Part shown: piece after piece, positions 55,989 through 64,000 of the stretch | Layout: every line of letters starts with the position of its first letter | How positions within the stretch are numbered: the first letter of the stretch is position 1 | NCBI GenBank assembly: GCA_021774795.1 | Contig: JAJFIR010000053.1 | Coordinates: forward strand, 186,001 to 250,000 | Length of the DNA stretch: 64,000 bases | DNA from: Emcibacteraceae bacterium | GTDB taxonomy: Bacteria; Pseudomonadota; Alphaproteobacteria; Sphingomonadales; Emcibacteraceae | Direction: 5' to 3' | The notes under the pieces: generated by a model | Database searches by the model: none | The model's input: the letters and a program-made list of their open reading frames with translations, nothing else | What the model was told of the DNA's origin: nothing | Program-made: the position numbers and the translations under genes

Positions 55989-57236
55989 GTAGTCAGCAAT
56001 CTCAGTTTGTAATTGCTTAAATTTCTCTTCCACGACCTCTTTATCAAGTGGTTGATCGCTTTTTTCTCCGAAGGTACTGGGAAAATATTCGGGATTAATA
56101 AATCCTAATAATAAATTACAGTCAGTGACGGTTAGGGGACCATTATTTCTATAACAAGTCGGTCCGGGAAGGGCCCCGGCACTTTCAGGGCCAACCCGAA
56201 AACGGCTACCATCATAATCAATGATAGATCCGCCGCCCGCTGCAACCGTATGAATATTCATCATTGGAATACGCATACGAACCCCCGCTACAACCGTTTC
56301 ATCAGACCTTTCATATTCGCCGTTATAATGGCTTACATCCGTGGATGTGCCGCCCATGTCAAACCCGATAATTTTTTCGAATCCGGATAGTGCCGCTGTT
56401 TTTACGGCACCAACAATACCACCGGCGGGGCCGGACAGGATAGCATCTTTTCCCTGAAAATGATCCGCGGCCGCCAGACCGCCATTTGACTGCATGAAAT
56501 AGAGTGATGTGCTGCCGAGTTCTTTGCGTATCTGATCAATATAACGTTGAAGGATAGGGCTCAGATAAGCATCGACCATGGTTGTATCTCCGCGACCGAT
56601 GAGCTTCATCAGCGGGCTTACTTCATGGCTGGTTGATATTTGTGAAAAACCGGTATCCTTGGCGAGTGCGGCTATGGCTTTTTCGTGGGCAGGGTATCTG
56701 TAGCCATGCATGGTAACAATTGCGATGGATGTTATGCCACCATGAAATGCTTGCTCCATATCTTTTTTGATAGTTGTCGGATCAAACGGTACGATTATAT
56801 CGCCGTTAGCCGCAATCCGTTCATCTGCTTCTATAACTTTTTCGTAAAGCTGATCCGGTAATATTACCTCCAGATCAAAAAGTTGCGGCCTTGACTGATA
56901 ACCAATGCGCAGGGCATCTTTGAATCCCTTCGTAATAACGAGGAGTGTCCTATCGCCCTTTCGCTCGAGCAGTGCATTTGTTGCGACGGTGGTGCCCATT
57001 TTTACCGATTTTATGTCTTTATTTCTGATGGGTTTATGTGACGTCGTTCCCATAAGCTGGCGGATACCAGCGAGCGCGGCATCTTCATATTGATCAGGAT
57101 TAACGGAAAGAAGTTTTACCGAGTTAATATTTCCCGATGGGTTACGCGCCACGATATCTGTGAAGGTGCCGCCCCGATCAATCCAGAATTGCCATTTGTT
57201 GTCGTTTGTCGCGGAATTTTGTTGAACTGTCGACAT
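55977..57236 (-). CDS. Hydantoinase/oxoprolinase, upstream part (HyuA N-terminal), frameshifted
   Basis: This frame of 419 codons begins with QFWIDRGGTFTDIVARNPSG and has KMGTTVATNALLERKGDRTL, LSGPAGGIVGAVKTAA and FDMGGTSTDVSHYNGE. These are the sugar-kinase-like ATP site motifs of HyuA. It ends early with ADYKKK and TGA, within an A8 run; skipping one base restores the HyuA/HyuB frame. Total length then fits the fused oxoprolinase-type proteins. Either a real slip site, a decayed gene or a base-count error. Divergent neighbour at 57328. Confidence 0.87.
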   Translation of the reverse strand: MSTVQQNSATNDNKWQFWIDRGGTFTDIVARNPSGNINSVKLLSVNPDQYEDAALAGIRQLMGTTSHKPIRNKDIKSVKMGTTVATNALLERKGDRTLLVITKGFKDALRIGYQSRPQLFDLEVILPDQLYEKVIEADERIAANGDIIVPFDPTTIKKDMEQAFHGGITSIAIVTMHGYRYPAHEKAIAALAKDTGFSQISTSHEVSPLMKLIGRGDTTMVDAYLSPILQRYIDQIRKELGSTSLYFMQSNGGLAAADHFQGKDAILSGPAGGIVGAVKTAALSGFEKIIGFDMGGTSTDVSHYNGEYERSDETVVAGVRMRIPMMNIHTVAAGGGSIIDYDGSRFRVGPESAGALPGPTCYRNNGPLTVTDCNLLLGFINPEYFPSTFGEKSDQPLDKEVVEEKFKQLQTEIADYKKK

Positions 57237-57327
57237 TTATGTGACTTCTTGTGTTTTTTGACTATGATGATGCGATCATATTTAAAGTCTATTTTTAACA
57301 TTATTCTTATATCCAAGGAATATCTTT

Positions 57328-58050
57328 ATGTCCATATGGGGTACGATTTTAGGAGGGGCAGCCGGAATGGCCCTGGGCGGTCCAATTGGTGCTCTTTTAG
57401 GCGCGGCAGCAGTTCATTTTGCAGGAAAGGCATCACGCGGAAAAATTGATAATTTTACGGCGCAAGCAACTTTCACCGTAGGTTTTATTGCGTTATGCGC
57501 GAAAATGGCAAAGGCCGATGGCGTCGTGACCCGCGATGAAATTAATGTTTTTAAAAAAGCGTTTCAAGTTCCGCAAAATGAAATGAAAAATGTAAGCTAC
57601 TTTTTTGATCGTGCGAAAAAGGATGTAGCGGGATTTGATGGTTACGCAAAACAATTATATAGCCTGTTTCATAATCAACCGGCGATGCTTGAGCAAATTA
57701 TTGACCTCCTTTTTCATATTGCTATGGCTGACGGTGTTATGCATCCGGCGGAAATGGATTATCTGAGTGAAGTTGCACGGATTTTTAATATTTCAGAAAA
57801 TGAATTCGCGCGTATTTTAGAAAGTCATTTGGGACCTAATAAAAGTGATCCTTATGTGGTTCTTGGTGTTGACAGGGAAGCGTCAGATAAGGAAATTAAA
57901 TCGGCCTACAGAAAACTTATAAAAGAACATCACCCTGATTTACTTATCGCGCAGGGCGTCCCCGAAGAGTTAATTGATGTTGCTAATGAAAAATTGGCGG
58001 CTATAAATGATGCTTATGATAAGATCTGCAAAATTCGTGGAATAAATTAA
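57328..58050 (+). CDS. DjlA-like TerB/J-domain co-chaperone
   Basis: This 240-aa protein has an N-terminal Gly-rich helix (GAAGMALGGPIGALLGAAAV), a TerB domain (MAKADGVVTRDEINVFK, MADGVMHPAEMDYL) and a C-terminal J domain with HPD (KLIKEHHPDLLI). The order is that of DjlA, an inner-membrane DnaK partner. The HPD stimulates DnaK ATPase. AAGGA lies in front of the start. Confidence 0.92.
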   Translation: MSIWGTILGGAAGMALGGPIGALLGAAAVHFAGKASRGKIDNFTAQATFTVGFIALCAKMAKADGVVTRDEINVFKKAFQVPQNEMKNVSYFFDRAKKDVAGFDGYAKQLYSLFHNQPAMLEQIIDLLFHIAMADGVMHPAEMDYLSEVARIFNISENEFARILESHLGPNKSDPYVVLGVDREASDKEIKSAYRKLIKEHHPDLLIAQGVPEELIDVANEKLAAINDAYDKICKIRGIN

Positions 58051-58064
58051 AGGCCGATATCGTT

Positions 58065-58946
58065 ATGCCTCTTAAATATGTTGTCTTTACTCTTTTTGTC
58101 TGTCTGATTTGGGGAGTCAATTTTGCAGTTATGAAAATTGGGCTAATGCAGCTTGACCCGTATTTGTTTGGTCTTGTTCGTTTTGTAATCGTTTCATTGA
58201 TCTTACTACCGTGGTTAAAGATTGTTCCAGGTTCTATGCTTAACTTATTTTGGTTAGGTAACATGATCGGCGGACTTCAATTTGCGCTGGTTTTTCTCGG
58301 AATGGATATGACGGATCACGTTTCAGCCATGTCAGTGGTTGTTCAAATGAACATTCCAATAACACTTATTCTTGCACACTTCCTATTATCAGAAAGAATG
58401 AGCTACTGGCGAACTGGGGGTGTTATCGTCGCATTTTTCGGTGTCGTCATTATAACACTTGAGCCAGAAATACTGGAAGAAGGTGTTGTTGTACTTATAA
58501 TTTTATCGGCGACCACTCTATATTCTATGGGCGTGATATTAATGCGAAAGATGAGCACAGTTCCTGTTTTCCAAACGCAAGCTTGGGTCTCATTTTATAG
58601 CGTGCCGGCGTTTCTGGCTCTCACGCTAATTTTTGAAAAAGATCAGGTTTCACAAATACTCAATGTTGATATGATTGGCATTTCGATGGTGCTCTATACT
58701 TCAATCCTCTCGACAATCGTCGGTTATGGAGGGATGAATTATTTAATAAAACGCTTTCCCGTGACCCTTATCTCTCCTTTCTTGGTGAGTGTTCCAGTAT
58801 TTGCCACGATATCTTCGGTAATTTTTCTCGGAGAGACGCTGTCGCTCAAATTTATATTAGGATCAATTGTTACCTTAAGCGGACTTGGTATAATTCACTT
58901 TCGCGATTGGCAGCTTAAAAGAAAATCGAAAGTGTTACTGCCATGA
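58065..58946 (+). CDS. EamA/DMT-superfamily transporter
   Basis: This 293-aa protein with about ten membrane helices has the DMT repeat start (FTLFVCLIWGVNFAVMKIGL) and a duplicated EamA domain (VVLIILSATTLYSMGVILM ... FLVSVPVFATISSVIFLGE). Such proteins export metabolites or amino acids. Its stop overlaps the amidase start (ATGA), so they are co-translated. Confidence 0.92.
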   Translation: MPLKYVVFTLFVCLIWGVNFAVMKIGLMQLDPYLFGLVRFVIVSLILLPWLKIVPGSMLNLFWLGNMIGGLQFALVFLGMDMTDHVSAMSVVVQMNIPITLILAHFLLSERMSYWRTGGVIVAFFGVVIITLEPEILEEGVVVLIILSATTLYSMGVILMRKMSTVPVFQTQAWVSFYSVPAFLALTLIFEKDQVSQILNVDMIGISMVLYTSILSTIVGYGGMNYLIKRFPVTLISPFLVSVPVFATISSVIFLGETLSLKFILGSIVTLSGLGIIHFRDWQLKRKSKVLLP

Positions 58947-59647
58947 ACAAATTTAAGTCCCCCAATTTCGATTTGCGAAGTGGCGGCGTCAAATATTTGA
59001 TAATGCATTATACGGGCATGGCCAGCGGGAAGGAAGCACTTGATAGGCTTTGCGACGAGGATGCTGCGGTTAGTGCTCATTATCTGATTGAAGAAAATGG
59101 CCAGGTTTATTCCCTTGTGGACGAGCATAAAAGAGCATGGCACGCTGGCGTATCAATATGGGAAGGTCATGAAGATATTAATGATCTTTCAATTGGTATT
59201 GAGATAGTCAATACCGGTCATCCTTACCCCGGGTATGAAAGTGTTTATCAAGAATTTCCAGACTTACAAATGAAGGCGGTTATTTCGCTCGCGAAGGATA
59301 TAATGGCGCGACATAAAATTAAACCATGGGATGTTATTGGCCACAGCGATGTAGCCTGGCGCCGTAAAATTGATCCGGGTGAATTATTCGATTGGAAGGG
59401 GTTGGCACTTGAAGGCATCGGCATTTGGCCCGATAAAACGCAAAGTCACACCCATTTTGAAATTAATTCAGCTGATTTTCTAAAGAAAGCTAAATTATAT
59501 GGATATGACATAGAAGGATGCCATAAAAGTCCCGAAGCTCTCGTTTCAGCATTTCAAAGACATTTTCGACAAAGTAATTTTGATGGAGCCCTTGATCAGG
59601 AAACCGTATTAATTCTCGAAAATTTATTAGCTAAAAAGTTTAGTTGA
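58943..59647 (+). CDS. N-acetylmuramoyl-L-alanine amidase (AmiD-like)
   Basis: This 234-aa amidase_2 enzyme has the zinc ligands in LIMHYTGM, HAGVSIWEG and the later IGHSDVAWRRKIDPG; IGIEIVNTGH is also diagnostic. A C-terminal peptidoglycan-binding helix bundle follows (about residues 170-234). It cleaves the amide between muramic acid and the stem peptide. No signal peptide was seen; cytosolic or anchored by another route. The small lipoprotein gene is convergent. Confidence 0.92.
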   Translation: MNKFKSPNFDLRSGGVKYLIMHYTGMASGKEALDRLCDEDAAVSAHYLIEENGQVYSLVDEHKRAWHAGVSIWEGHEDINDLSIGIEIVNTGHPYPGYESVYQEFPDLQMKAVISLAKDIMARHKIKPWDVIGHSDVAWRRKIDPGELFDWKGLALEGIGIWPDKTQSHTHFEINSADFLKKAKLYGYDIEGCHKSPEALVSAFQRHFRQSNFDGALDQETVLILENLLAKKFS

Positions 59648-59849
59648 TATTAGGTCTGAGGTCATCATTGCCATGGCGAGCATTTTGTTTATCACCACCC
59701 AACCCCTCTGGTAAGGGATCGATAAGATCGCCGGTATTCGGTCCGGCGGGACCATTTTTGATAACAAGTCCAGGTTCAGAGCAACCAAACAATAGTAATG
59801 TAGTGGTTAATACTGTGATTTTAAGGAATTCTTTTGATATTCTGTTCAT
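59640..59849 (-). CDS. Small lipoprotein
   Basis: ATG 59849 gives 69 aa with a lipobox (LLLFGC) and a Gly/Pro/Asn-rich mature part (GPAGPNTGDLIDPLPEG). Short outer-membrane lipoproteins of this type are often LptM-like, but no diagnostic motif is present. The stop overlaps the amidase stop by eight bases. Confidence 0.6.
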   Translation of the reverse strand: MNRISKEFLKITVLTTTLLLFGCSEPGLVIKNGPAGPNTGDLIDPLPEGLGGDKQNARHGNDDLRPNIN

Positions 59850-60016
59850 TTGGTAAGGATCACTAGCTTTATTGCGAATTTGAGCCAATCTGCCTCAGAT
59901 TTAGTAATAATACCAGTAAAAAATCATAATCATTGATATTTTAGTAACTTTATTATTATATATTAAAAATATTTTTCGGCGAGGATGTCACTTAAAAACG
60001 GGGATACATCAGAAAA

Positions 60017-60373
60017 ATGGGGCCTAAGAGCAAAATAGCGAAGAAAAAAACCGCGGCTAATAAAAATAATGTGCGCGAAGGTTTGGTTTCTTTGCGTTCT
60101 CATAAACGACGCACGGTTGTGTGGCCGGCGAAATTAATAGTCAACGAATTCGAATTTAAATGCATGCTCTATGATATATCTTTGGGCGGTGTTCGCTTAA
60201 AGTTGGACTTGCCGCTCGCTACCGGAACAGTTGTAAAGATTAAGATTAAGGATTTTGACTTCACTGATGCTTTGGTTTCTTGGCATGCCGATGCCTTTGT
60301 CGGTCTGAGGTTCGTAGAGGACCCTGAACGAGTAAAAGTTTTTTTAGGCGATTACGCTGTCAATCTTATCTAA
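60017..60373 (+). CDS. PilZ-domain protein 1
   Basis: This 118-aa protein has a basic N-terminal tail (KSKIAKKKTAANKNN). A PilZ domain follows with the c-di-GMP motifs RRTVVWPAK (RxxxR-type region) and DISLGGVRLKL (D/N-x-S-x-x-G). Likely a c-di-GMP receptor or a structural relative. It lies 85 bp upstream of rnpB. Confidence 0.88.
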   Translation: MGPKSKIAKKKTAANKNNVREGLVSLRSHKRRTVVWPAKLIVNEFEFKCMLYDISLGGVRLKLDLPLATGTVVKIKIKDFDFTDALVSWHADAFVGLRFVEDPERVKVFLGDYAVNLI

Positions 60374-60458
60374 AATGCTGATCTAATTTATTTCTTAGTT
60401 TTATACTAATTAAATGATTTGCTTGATTTTTTCACTAATTATCGCGTAAATATGCCTT

Positions 60459-60841
<383 letters not shown>

Positions 60842-61046
60842 GTATTATCTTCTAGTCCCTGTCTAGACTTGTTGCGTCCAGTTTACGGGTAATTGATTTC
60901 GGTTTTGCTACGACATTTCTGGATCATAAGGAATAAAATTGCTAGAAAGCTATGCTAGCCTGAGTTCACGTCAAATCCCCTATCTTAAAGTTTTGTTAAC
61001 TGACGTGTAATAGTTTTGAATTTTACTTAGCCACGCTCTGAGGACG

Positions 61047-61364
61047 ATGATGATAAAAGATGTGAAAAATATATTTTCTTCCGTGCGCAGGAATAACCGC
61101 AAGGCGGTGGATCTTTCTGCCAGGCTTGAAGTTTGTGGTCAGATGATTGATTGTACTGTTTGCGATATATCTCTTGGTGGAGCAAGACTAAAAACGGGCC
61201 TGGCAATTAGCAGTGGAACAAGTGTGTTTGTAAGGCTTAAGGACACACTTAACCGTACAGCTAAGGTTGTTTGGACAAAAGAAGGATTTATTGGGTTAAA
61301 TTTTGACGATAGTCCTGATTCTGTTAAAATGGAATTTGGCGAACTTGCAGCAAATTTGAATTAA
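61047..61364 (+). CDS. PilZ-domain protein 2
   Basis: This 105-aa protein has the PilZ motifs RRNNRKAVDLSARLEV and DISLGGARLKTG. The closing FIGLNFDDSPDSVKMEFGEL resembles PilZ proteins 1 and 3. Start ATG follows GAGGAC. A c-di-GMP effector or relative. Confidence 0.88.
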   Translation: MMIKDVKNIFSSVRRNNRKAVDLSARLEVCGQMIDCTVCDISLGGARLKTGLAISSGTSVFVRLKDTLNRTAKVVWTKEGFIGLNFDDSPDSVKMEFGELAANLN

Positions 61365-61457
61365 ATAGTGATAGATAGCATTAATTAAGTGGATTTTCCC
61401 AAACCGGGTAAATAAATTTATTGAGCATGATTTAAACCGACAAGGACGACCGATAAA

Positions 61458-61757
61458 GTGAATTCAACATTTCAAAATAGACAGGTTAAGCGTCAAAACG
61501 TATTGCTGAAATCACAAATAGATGTCGGAAATTACTATTTTGATGTTCTCACTTATGACTTATCGCTTCGCGGCGCAAAAATTAAGTTAAATATTCCATT
61601 GGAACGCGGTGCGATATTTAGTATTGCAATTAAAAATAATCGTTATGTGCCTTCCAAAGTAAGCTGGGCCAACAATGGATTTATTGGCCTTGAATTTACT
61701 TATCCCCCGGAAAAAGTTAAAGATATTTTTGGTTCACTGGGCGAGAGATTAGAATAA
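61458..61757 (+). CDS. PilZ-domain protein 3
   Basis: GTG start, 99 aa, with PilZ motifs RQVKRQNVLLKSQIDV and DLSLRGAKIKLN and the shared end FIGLEFTYPPEKVKDIFGSL. Its N-terminus is more diverged, with Arg-x-Lys-Arg. Third member of a local family of PilZ paralogues near rnpB. Confidence 0.85.
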   Translation: MNSTFQNRQVKRQNVLLKSQIDVGNYYFDVLTYDLSLRGAKIKLNIPLERGAIFSIAIKNNRYVPSKVSWANNGFIGLEFTYPPEKVKDIFGSLGERLE

Positions 61758-61969
61758 CTATTTCAATAATCGACTCTCAGCGAAAAACCCGAGTCTCGGG
61801 CTCAATTACGTAAAATTCGATTGAGTTTCATACAGTTTTCCCACGAAAACCCATTTGCAGAAGTTCTATCAGCGTTTGATTTATGAAAAATATATTTGTA
61901 TAAAATTTGTATAACTTTATGTAAATAAACGATTTTTAATCACTCTAAGTTTTCGTTAATAAAATATTA

Positions 61970-62026
61970 ATCCCACCTGTTTTATATTATATCCCATTGA
62001 CGGGCATGACATCCCATGATATTCCA
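61970..62026 (-). promoter_or_regulatory. MraZ-box operator (10-bp phased TGGGA repeats)
   Basis: On the minus strand, TGGAATATCA, TGGGATGTCA, TGCCCGTCAA, TGGGATATAA and TATAAAACAG follow each other in a strict 10-bp period, then GTGGGA. MraZ binds TGGGN repeats spaced five bases apart, that is 10 bp period, in front of its own gene in Escherichia coli. Position 80-140 bp before mraZ fits autorepression. Confidence 0.65.
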
Positions 62027-62110
62027 TTTAGAGGATAAACTGAGGTGAAATCCCGTAGAAAATAATTTTAATGCTGCATACAGATTTTTAGCAGACTTTT
62101 GGATGACAAA

Positions 62111-62593
62111 ATGCCGTTATTTATGTCTAAATATACGAATAAGGTGGACAGTAAGGGCCGAGTATCGGTACCTGCCCAGTTCCGTTCGGCACTACCATCT
62201 GGATTTCAAAAATCGATAGTGATTTATCAGGCGGTCAACCACAACGCTATCGAATGTTGTGATCTTCTTCACATTGAAAAAATAAATGAAAGCTTCGAAG
62301 GTTTTGCGCCTTATTCAGATGAACATGATGAGTTTAGTTTAGCGCTTATGTCTGGCTTGGTGGAACTGACATTTGATGGTAATGGCAGAATTATAATCCC
62401 GCAGGAATTGATGAAATTCGCAGGAATAAGTGAGTACGCGACATTTGCTGGAAAAGGAAAGACATTTCAAATTTGGGAACCCGAGGCTTTTAATAGCGAA
62501 CTTGAAATTGCTCGAAATAAAGTGAAAGAAAAACGCTCTTTGTTGCGTTTTCGCGCCGATAATGAAAATGGAGGAGGCAATGACCGTTCATAG
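62111..62593 (+). CDS. mraZ: Transcriptional regulator MraZ
   Basis: ATG 62111 gives 160 aa with two AbrB-like SpoVT domains: YTNKVDSKGRVSVPAQFRSA and later VELTFDGNGRIIIPQELMKF. First gene of the division/cell-wall (dcw) cluster. It overlaps rsmH by 14 bp. It would repress the cluster at the upstream repeats. Confidence 0.95.
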   Translation: MPLFMSKYTNKVDSKGRVSVPAQFRSALPSGFQKSIVIYQAVNHNAIECCDLLHIEKINESFEGFAPYSDEHDEFSLALMSGLVELTFDGNGRIIIPQELMKFAGISEYATFAGKGKTFQIWEPEAFNSELEIARNKVKEKRSLLRFRADNENGGGNDRS

Positions 62594-63590
62594 TACTCCT
62601 GTTAAAGGTGTGTCTGCTGAGTCAGATCATATTTCCGTTATGTTAGATGAAGTGATTGATACGTTGCAGCCGAATAAGAACGGCGTATATGTGGATGGTA
62701 CTTTCGGGGCGGGTGGTTACAGTCGCGCTATACTGATGAATAAAGTTTCAATGCTTTGGGCTATTGATCGCGATCCATCGGTACATGAGGCGGCAAATGC
62801 TCTCGAAAATGATTTTCCAAATAAATTTAAACTTCTTGAGGGTTGTTTTTCAGATATGGAAAGTTTGGTTCGTGACAAGGGCCAGAAACGGGTTGAGGGA
62901 GTAGTGCTTGATATTGGTGTATCTTCAATGCAGCTTGATCATGCTCACAGGGGCTTTTCTTTCATGAAAGACGGGCCGCTTGATATGCGGATGGCGGATC
63001 ACGGAATTACGGCAGCGGAAGTCGTGAATGAAACCGAAGAAGAAGATCTAGCGAATATTATCTATGAGTACGGCGAAGAGCGTGCTTCCCGAAGAGTAGC
63101 GCGCGCCATTGTAGAAGCACGAAAGAAAAAACAATTTTCGACAACATTAGAATTAGCACAGGTAGTTGAAAAAGCAGTGGGCGGTCCCAAATTTAAAAAG
63201 AGTAGGAGGCAAATTCATGGTGCAACCAGAACCTTTCAAGCCTTGAGAATTTATGTCAATGATGAGCTAGGTGAACTACGTCGAGGGTTAGAGGCTGCTG
63301 AAAAAGTATTAGCACCGGGTGGTCGTCTGTGTGTTGTCACATTTCATTCACTTGAAGACCGGATAGTAAAAGAGTTTTTCAAAAAAAGAAGTGGTGATAT
63401 CCCAAAGGGGTCTCGTCATATGCCAGCGCAAGGTAATAATTTTCCGGCACCGACGTTTACGATGATTTTTCGCGGCGGGAAGAAAGCATCAAGCAAAGAA
63501 ATCCAATTAAATGTGCGCTCTAGGTCCGCAAAGCTGAGAGCAGCGATACGCACGGACGCACCATCATGGAATGAGGAGATAGCAGCATGA
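62580..63590 (+). CDS. rsmH: 16S rRNA (cytosine-1402-N4)-methyltransferase
   Basis: ATG 62580 follows GGAGGC and gives 336 aa. Motifs: HISVMLDEVIDTL, VDGTFGAGGYSRAIL (SAM-binding), GVVLDIGVSSMQLDHAHRG FSF region, PLDMRM and the late VVTFHSLEDRIVKEFF. Methylates C1402 of 16S rRNA. Its ATGA overlap with ftsL indicates tight coupling. Confidence 0.97.
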   Translation: MTVHSTPVKGVSAESDHISVMLDEVIDTLQPNKNGVYVDGTFGAGGYSRAILMNKVSMLWAIDRDPSVHEAANALENDFPNKFKLLEGCFSDMESLVRDKGQKRVEGVVLDIGVSSMQLDHAHRGFSFMKDGPLDMRMADHGITAAEVVNETEEEDLANIIYEYGEERASRRVARAIVEARKKKQFSTTLELAQVVEKAVGGPKFKKSRRQIHGATRTFQALRIYVNDELGELRRGLEAAEKVLAPGGRLCVVTFHSLEDRIVKEFFKKRSGDIPKGSRHMPAQGNNFPAPTFTMIFRGGKKASSKEIQLNVRSRSAKLRAAIRTDAPSWNEEIAA

Positions 63591-64000
63591 TTAGAATATT
63601 TGCCGCCTTTGCGATCCTAACTGTAATGATATCAACAGCATCCGTTTATAATTTAAAGCAGGCTACCTATGATCTTGAAGAAAAAAAACGGGATATTAGC
63701 TCTCAAATTTTAAAGGATCGCCAGGCCATAAAAGTTTTAAAAGCTGAGATGGCTTATCTATCGAGGCCAGAAAGACTGGAAAGGCTAAGCCGGCGTCATT
63801 TGGTTCTAGATGCTACGCAAAATGAACAATTGGTTGCTGATCTTAACGAATTGACGGTTCGCGGTAGTGTTCAAATGGCGACTTTGCCTGTTGATAACTT
63901 CCAACTTCTTTTGCCACGGCAAAAGCCAAACCCGTCAACTTTCAAAAAAAATAACAAGAAACAGAAAATAACACCCGATGTTAGATTGGCGAGCTATGCC
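63587..64000 (+). CDS. ftsL: Cell division protein FtsL (3' end cut off by the window)
   Basis: The ATG at 63587 overlaps the rsmH stop and the frame stays open to the end (138 codons seen). A membrane helix (MIRIFAAFAILTVMISTASV) is followed by a coiled coil and the FtsL/LAO signature AEMAYLSRPERLERLSRRHL. Bitopic divisome protein, partner of FtsB and FtsQ. The frame has no stop within the window. Confidence 0.88.
   Translation, partial: MIRIFAAFAILTVMISTASVYNLKQATYDLEEKKRDISSQILKDRQAIKVLKAEMAYLSRPERLERLSRRHLVLDATQNEQLVADLNELTVRGSVQMATLPVDNFQLLLPRQKPNPSTFKKNNKKQKITPDVRLASYA

Noticed and set aside
61788-61804. CCCGA-GTC-TCGGG hairpin after PilZ 3
   Set aside because: A T-run follows only on the minus strand, where no gene enters; weak as a terminator for the plus strand.

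Overview
The window is a chromosomal segment of an alphaproteobacterium. The evidence is the gene order rpmH-rnpA-yidD-yidC-engB-argB, the dapD-dapE and fmt-truA-def groups, a DUF2336 protein, three PilZ proteins flanking a class A RNase P RNA, and the start of the division (dcw) cluster mraZ-rsmH-ftsL. The DNA is AT-rich by eye (roughly 40% GC). A marine, low-GC lineage such as the Kordiimonadales/Emcibacterales is a guess, not a result.

Bases 1-30,000 are accessory in character: short one- to three-gene units and many secreted or periplasmic proteins. In order they include a Cys-rich protein paired with a putative 2OG-oxygenase; a truncated haemoglobin with a ferredoxin-type reductase; a soluble dual-PAS chemoreceptor; a GntR regulator; a LysR regulator divergent from DoxX-pirin-FMN reductase; a PhoX-like Tat protein and a redoxin; a peptide-deformylase-like protein that has lost its metal ligands; an acyltransferase; an MBL lipoprotein-LytTR-sulfatase run; an NHL propeller protein; a VPLPA-CTERM surface protein behind a sigma-54 promoter; TetR-GNAT; and a GH109-like oxidoreductase. 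Decaying gene fragments that no full-length reading frame marks lie among them: an IS6-type transposase, the end of a medium-chain dehydrogenase, an aldehyde dehydrogenase, a UreH/TauE-like membrane protein, and a duplicated 3' end of the local FMN reductase gene.

Bases 30,300-50,900 are mostly housekeeping: tRNA-Arg(ACG), a TVP38-flavoprotein-histidine kinase operon, ribosomal protein L34 / RNase P protein / membrane insertase / GTPase / arginine synthesis, an orphan response regulator, DUF2336 and GGDEF proteins, lysine and peptidoglycan precursor synthesis (dapD, dapE), and tRNA or N-terminal methionine processing (truA, fmt, def), then rmuC.

Bases 50,900-64,000 hold a lytic-transglycosylase-like lipoprotein, an amidohydrolase, and a fused hydantoinase/oxoprolinase gene split into two frames at an A8 run. 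These are followed by a DjlA-like J protein, a DMT exporter, an AmiD-like amidase, the PilZ/rnpB island and the dcw entry. Upstream of mraZ, 10-bp-phased TGGGA-type repeats match the known MraZ operator layout.

The points most worth a second look are the active-site-dead deformylase paralogue, the sigma-54 promoter in front of the VPLPA-CTERM gene, the A8 frameshift in the oxoprolinase-like gene, the three PilZ genes wrapped round rnpB, and the Cys-rich/oxygenase cassette. No CRISPR array, prophage or intact insertion sequence was seen.
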